Below, piece by piece: positions 60,165 through 64,000 of a DNA stretch of 64,000 bases; position 1 is the first letter of the stretch, and every line of letters begins with the position of its first letter. Below the pieces are notes generated by a model that was given only the letters and a program-made list of their open reading frames with translations, did not search any database and was not told where the DNA came from. The translations under genes were made by a program, and so were the position numbers. The stretch is from Streptomyces sp. HNM0575 (GTDB lineage Bacteria; Actinomycetota; Actinomycetes; Streptomycetales; Streptomycetaceae), in the NCBI RefSeq assembly GCF_012726265.1, contig NZ_JAASAG010000006.1:310001-374000 (forward strand). Direction: 5' to 3'.

Positions 60165-61335
60165 CGCGAACTCGGCGACGGGCGGGGCGGATTCGGCGAC
60201 GAGCGAGGCGAAGCGCCGAGTCCGGGACGACGTCGCCGGTCTCCGCGGCGAGCTGGTCGCGCTCTCGGAGGACCTGCACCGCAACCCCGAGACGGCGTGG
60301 CAGGAGGTCGAGTCCGCCAGCAAGGTGGGCGAGGTGCTGCGCCGGAACGGCTTCGAGGTCACGGAGGACTTCGCCGGTCTGCCGACCGCCTTCCACGCCC
60401 GGTACGGGTCGGGTGCGAAGCGCATCGGTTACATGGCCGAGTACGACGCCCTGCCGGGCATCGGGCACGCCTGCGGCCACAACCTCATCTCGGCGATGTC
60501 CGTGGGCGCGGCGATCGCACTGGCCCGGCGAGCCGGTGAACTCGGCGTCACCGTCGAGGTGTTCGGCACCCCCGCCGAGGAGGGCGGCGGCGGCAAGATC
60601 GAGATGCTCGACCGCGGCGCGTTCGAGGGCCTCGACTTCGCGATGATGGCCCACCCCGCCCCGGTGGACGTCGCACGCGCCGCGCCCTTCGCCGTCTCCC
60701 ACTCGGCCGTCCGCTACACGGGCCGGGCGGCGCACGCGGCCGCGTACCCGACCCATGGAAGGAACGCCGCCGACGCGTTCACGATCGCGCAGGTCGCGAT
60801 CGGGCTGCTGCGCCAGCAACTGCCGCCCAGCGTCCGTGTGCACGGCATCGTCACCTCGGGCGGGGAGGCGCCCAACGCCATTCCGCAGACGACGGCGGGA
60901 CGTTGGTACGTGCGCGCGAAGGACATGGCCGAACTCGCCGAGACGGAGGAGAAGGTGCGCCGCTGCTTCGAGGCGGGCGCTCTCGCCACCGGGTGCGATC
61001 TGGAGATCGAGCCCGAGTCGCAGCCGTACTCCGAATTCCGCACCCATGAGGCGGCGTTGAAGCTGTACGAGCGGAACGCCGTCGAGCTGGGGCGCCGGTT
61101 CGTCACCGAGGGGCCCGAGACGGAGATGTGCCGTGCGTCGACGGACATGGGCAACGTCTCGCAGGTCGTCCCCGCCATCCACCCCTATATAGGTCTCGAC
61201 TGCTTTCCCGTTCTCAACCACCAGAAGGAGTTCGCCGATCACTGCATCGGTGACGTCGCCGCGCGGACCCTGACCGACGGCGCGACGGCACTCGCCTGGA
61301 CGGCCGTCGACCTGGCCCGGGGGCCGTACACGTAG
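60157..61335 (+). CDS. M20 family amidohydrolase (AbgB-like)
   Basis: A 392-residue M20D metallohydrolase. Zinc ligand blocks EYDALPGIGHACGHNLI and TPAEEGGGGKIEML are present, with a lid/dimerisation domain in the middle (HAAAYPTHGRNAADAF). Family members deacylate N-acyl amino acids or p-aminobenzoyl-glutamate. ATG 60157 overlaps DUF1028. As last gene of the operon it would cleave an amide, releasing an amine or amino acid. Confidence 0.9.
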   Translation: MSDANSATGGADSATSEAKRRVRDDVAGLRGELVALSEDLHRNPETAWQEVESASKVGEVLRRNGFEVTEDFAGLPTAFHARYGSGAKRIGYMAEYDALPGIGHACGHNLISAMSVGAAIALARRAGELGVTVEVFGTPAEEGGGGKIEMLDRGAFEGLDFAMMAHPAPVDVARAAPFAVSHSAVRYTGRAAHAAAYPTHGRNAADAFTIAQVAIGLLRQQLPPSVRVHGIVTSGGEAPNAIPQTTAGRWYVRAKDMAELAETEEKVRRCFEAGALATGCDLEIEPESQPYSEFRTHEAALKLYERNAVELGRRFVTEGPETEMCRASTDMGNVSQVVPAIHPYIGLDCFPVLNHQKEFADHCIGDVAARTLTDGATALAWTAVDLARGPYT

Positions 61336-61358
61336 TCGCCGGTCGCGGCGCGAGCGTG

Positions 61359-62369
61359 TCACACGTCGTAACTCCCGCGGGGCGTCGCGGTCTTGAACAG
61401 CCGGAGCGAGGCCGCCGTGTCCAGGGCCGCGCGGAGGAAGGCCTGTTCAGAGGGGCGGTCCCTGGTCGAGGTTCTGCGGATGACGGTGATCCGGCGCTCG
61501 ACGGGGTGCCGGAAAGGGAAGAGGTCCACTCCTGCGGGCCGCGGAGTCAGCGCGAGTTCGGCGGCCATGGTGACGCCGAGGCCGGCCGCCACCATCGCGA
61601 CCGCCGTCGCCTGGTCGTCTATCTGGTGCGCGATGTGCGGGGTGAAACCGGCGGCCCGGCACACCGAGAGCAGCACGCGTCCGAACTCGGTGTCGGCGTC
61701 CGACGCGATCCAGGAGCACCCGGCCAGGTCGGCGAGCTCCACCGGGTCGCCCAGCGCGGCACCCGTGTCCTCCCCGCGGTCCGGGTCCGCGCGTGGGCCC
61801 GTGGGAGCCTCCGGTGTGGACAGGGCTCCGTGCGGTGTGACGAAGTGGTGGTGTTCCACGCCGACGACGGTGGACTCCAGGGCGCCGTCCCGCGTGCCGG
61901 AACCGGGCGCGGCCGGGTAGTCCAGGACGAACGCCAGGTCGAGGTCGCCGTCGCGAACGGCCGACTCGGTCTCCTCCGGCACGACCTCACGGGTCTTGAC
62001 CCGTACGCCGGGGTGGCGCTCGGCCAGCGTCGCCAGGACGGGCGGCACCAGCGTCCCCGCCAGGGTCGCCAGCACACCCACGGTGAGGTCGGCGGTGAGG
62101 GTCTCCCGCGCCTGCTCCAGCGCTATCCGTGCGCGTTCCTCGGCGGCCAGGACCTCTCCGGCGTGCTGTGCCAGCACCCGCCCGATCTCGGTCAGCCGCA
62201 CGCGGCGCCCGACGTGCTCCAGCAGCGCCACGCCCACCTCGCGCTCCAGCGCGGCCAGTTGCTGTGAGACGGCCGAGGGCGTGTAGTGCAGCGCCTCGGC
62301 CGCCTCGGTCATGGTGCCGCAGCGGGAGAGCTCCCGGAGCATCCGCAGCCGGTGCAGGGACAGTTCCAT
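61359..62369 (-). CDS. LysR-family regulator 2
   Basis: A 336-residue LysR regulator with N-terminal helix-turn-helix (SRCGTMTEAAEALHYTPSAV) and effector domain (LTVGVLATLAGTLVPPVLATL). An acidic/Pro-rich insert (about residues 185-205) interrupts the effector domain. Start ATG 62369. It is convergent with the M20 operon and divergent from the M24 gene, which it probably regulates. Confidence 0.9.
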   Translation of the reverse strand: MELSLHRLRMLRELSRCGTMTEAAEALHYTPSAVSQQLAALEREVGVALLEHVGRRVRLTEIGRVLAQHAGEVLAAEERARIALEQARETLTADLTVGVLATLAGTLVPPVLATLAERHPGVRVKTREVVPEETESAVRDGDLDLAFVLDYPAAPGSGTRDGALESTVVGVEHHHFVTPHGALSTPEAPTGPRADPDRGEDTGAALGDPVELADLAGCSWIASDADTEFGRVLLSVCRAAGFTPHIAHQIDDQATAVAMVAAGLGVTMAAELALTPRPAGVDLFPFRHPVERRITVIRRTSTRDRPSEQAFLRAALDTAASLRLFKTATPRGSYDV

Positions 62370-62668
62370 TAACCGGATCTAAAGGGATGGCTGAAGGACT
62401 TGTCGATGGACGTGAAGAAAGTCCGCGGACCACACTGCCCGCAGAGCGATCAGCAAGGGCTCCTGGCCGCCTCCGTCCGGGGATGCGCGAACTCCCCGTC
62501 GTGAACGGGCGGTTCCCGCTCCTTCGACCGGGTCACGGCATCACCGCACGGCGACGGCGACGCGTCACGTCACGTCACGTCACGGCAGGGCAGCGCACGG
62601 CACGGCACGGCACGGGCAGCGTCACGCAGCGAGGACCGGGGAAGTCCCTCCGTCAGGAAGGCAGTTGC
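62370..62668. promoter_or_regulatory. LysR-M24 intergenic region with CGTCA and GCACG microsatellites
   Basis: The 299-bp gap starts with a low-GC patch (TTAACCGGATCTAAAGG, 62370-62386) suitable for a LysR site near its own promoter. At 62563-62584 CGTCA repeats four times, and at 62594-62615 GCACG repeats four times. No gene is supported. Confidence 0.5.
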
Positions 62669-63919
62669 ATGGGCGGCGTAGAGCACGGTGTACACAGCCC
62701 CGACGTCACCGGGCTCGGCGGCGCCCCGCCGCCGAGCTGGCTGACCGAACGCAGCGCGGAGGCGATACGGGCCGCCGAGGGGCCCGCCTTCGAAGCGGCC
62801 GAGTACGAGGCGCGGTTGAGCGGGCTGCGCGCCCGCATGTCACGGCTGCCGCTCGACGCGATGCTGGTGTTCCGGCCCTCCAGCGTGGAGTACCTGTGCG
62901 GCTTCCACACCGCCGAGACCGCTCCGCAGCCCCTGCTGGTCACGCAGTCGGACACCCACCTCTACATCCCGGATCTGGAGGTCGGCAGGGCGCTGGCCAG
63001 CTCGCTCGCCGGGAACATCCACTACTGCGGCTACGCGGACGCGCTCCGCGGCCTCGAACTCTTCCTCCAGCACGCGGCGTCGGTGCTGCCCGCACGCGCC
63101 CGGGTGGGCGTCGAGACCGGACATCCCTCCACACCGCCCCGGGCGCTGGACATCCTCGGCGGGCACGGACTGGTGGCGGTGGAGCCCGGCTACCTCGTCG
63201 AGCGTGCCCGCCTGGTGCTCTCCGCCGCCGAGTTGCGCCGGGTCGAGGAGGCGGCCGTGGTGACGCAGCGGGGCGTGGACGCGGGAGTGGCCGCGGCCCG
63301 GGTCCCCGGCGCCACCGACTCCTCGGTGGCGGCCGCGATCGCCGCGGCGCTGTACACCGAGGCCGACTCGCCCTCCGCCTGGGGCCCCGTCGTCGCCACC
63401 GGGCAGCGGGGCGGCATACCCCACTCCAGCTGGGTGGGACGGCAGTTGGGGAGCGGACCGACCTTCATGGAGTTCGCCGGCACGCGCTCGCGCTACCACG
63501 CCCCGGTGATGCGCACCGTGGTACGGGACGGGCCGCTGGGCGCCGCCGGCCGGCGGCTGGCCGAACTCGCACGTACCGCGGTGGCGGCCGTGCTGGAGAC
63601 CGCCGCTGAGGGCGTCACCGCTGCGCACGTCGCCACCGAGGCGGCGAAGGCGCTGGGGCGGCTCCCCGGCGACGTGATGTTCCACCAGCTCTTCGGATAT
63701 CCCGTCGGCCTGGCCCACAAGCCCCACTGGATGGACGGCGCGCCCTTCTACATCACCCCCGACAACCACGAACCCCTGGTGAGCGGAATGGTGTTCCACA
63801 TCCCCGGCTCCTTCCGCTCCTTCGGCGACTCCGGAGTGGGGCTGAGCCAGACCTTCGTCGTGGAGCGGCACGGCACCCGCACGCTCACCCACGGCGCCGC
63901 CGACACCATCGAGATCTGA
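62669..63919 (+). CDS. M24 pita-bread hydrolase without metal ligands (DoeA/creatinase-like)
   Basis: A 416-residue protein with the N-terminal creatinase domain (LDAMLVFRPSSVEYLCGF) and C-terminal pita-bread domain. In metal-dependent M24 peptidases the Asp pair lies in a DxGxxxxGYxxDxxRT block; here it reads MEFAGTRSRYHAPVMRTV, with no Asp, and the rest of the ligand set is also missing. That pattern fits creatinase and ectoine hydrolase (DoeA), which cleave C-N bonds in cyclic or guanidino compounds without metal. ATG 62669 follows AGGAAG. It diverges from LysR 2 and ends near the window edge. Confidence 0.85.
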   Translation: MGGVEHGVHSPDVTGLGGAPPPSWLTERSAEAIRAAEGPAFEAAEYEARLSGLRARMSRLPLDAMLVFRPSSVEYLCGFHTAETAPQPLLVTQSDTHLYIPDLEVGRALASSLAGNIHYCGYADALRGLELFLQHAASVLPARARVGVETGHPSTPPRALDILGGHGLVAVEPGYLVERARLVLSAAELRRVEEAAVVTQRGVDAGVAAARVPGATDSSVAAAIAAALYTEADSPSAWGPVVATGQRGGIPHSSWVGRQLGSGPTFMEFAGTRSRYHAPVMRTVVRDGPLGAAGRRLAELARTAVAAVLETAAEGVTAAHVATEAAKALGRLPGDVMFHQLFGYPVGLAHKPHWMDGAPFYITPDNHEPLVSGMVFHIPGSFRSFGDSGVGLSQTFVVERHGTRTLTHGAADTIEI

Positions 63920-64000
63920 ACGATCCGAACGATCCGAACCCCGCACGGCGCACGACCTGAACCGTCCCGGCACGCGGGCCACGGCTCCCGGAACTCCCTC

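Noticed and set aside
49265..63919. Ectoine degradation locus
   Set aside because: Only the M24 protein resembles DoeA; no EutB/EutC, aminotransferase or semialdehyde dehydrogenase is seen, and the FMO/RidA/DUF1028 set does not belong to that pathway.

Overview
The window comes from a high-GC actinomycete, almost certainly a Streptomyces. Coding runs to near-total G/C at third positions, GTG and TTG starts are common, genes overlap by ATGA, and there is a type II polyketide cluster with a TTA-containing exporter gene and a SoxR-type operator. I see no rRNA, tRNA or CRISPR, and no insertion sequence.

Layout. (1) 1-3552 is the left flank: the start of a Tat-type PIG-L deacetylase (cut by the window edge), a small methyltransferase and an OvmZ-like protein with a strong terminator. 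(2) 4075-39742 is a roughly 36 kb type II PKS cluster with angucycline architecture: ring cyclase, KS-alpha, KS-beta, ACP, C-9 ketoreductase, didomain aromatase, then flavoprotein oxygenases. Tailoring genes are three class A FAD monooxygenases, a group D monooxygenase with a flavin reductase, two covalent-flavin (BBE-type) oxidases, three NmrA-like reductases and two O-methyltransferases. There is one glycosyltransferase and a complete set for a TDP-2,3,6-trideoxy-L-hexose (rhodinose/amicetose type). The cluster also carries its own exporter, phosphopantetheinyl transferase, acyl-CoA carboxylase subunit and an atypical JadR1-like response regulator. (3) 39743-42408 holds a long regulatory region with a TetR remnant and a divergent MerR/MFS pair. 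(4) 42453-49167 is a sugar-uptake locus: LacI regulator and GH3 glycosidase divergent from a three-gene ABC importer, resembling a xylobiose (Bxl) locus. (5) 49265-63919 is a catabolic island: Nramp-like transporter, RraA-like protein, GntR regulator, DapA-like lyase, TPP enzyme, MHS transporter, LysR, FMO-type monooxygenase, RidA, DUF1028, M20 amidohydrolase, a second LysR and an M24 hydrolase lacking metal ligands. I recognise no described pathway in it.

How it works together. The minimal PKS and cyclases would make a benz[a]anthracene-type decaketide; the oxygenases, reductases and methyltransferases decorate it; one trideoxysugar is attached and could be oxidised on the sugar by a BBE-type enzyme, as in AknOx chemistry. 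A SoxR-box promoter with the 19-bp MerR-type spacing sits directly before the exporter, so the quinone product may induce its own efflux. In the catabolic island, identical TTGGTATACC half-palindromes in both intergenic regions around rraA/gntR point to one GntR regulon.

A striking secondary signature is the abundance of short tandem repeats, in intergenic gaps and inside surface linkers of cluster enzymes, including the same linker position in two of three paralogous oxygenases.
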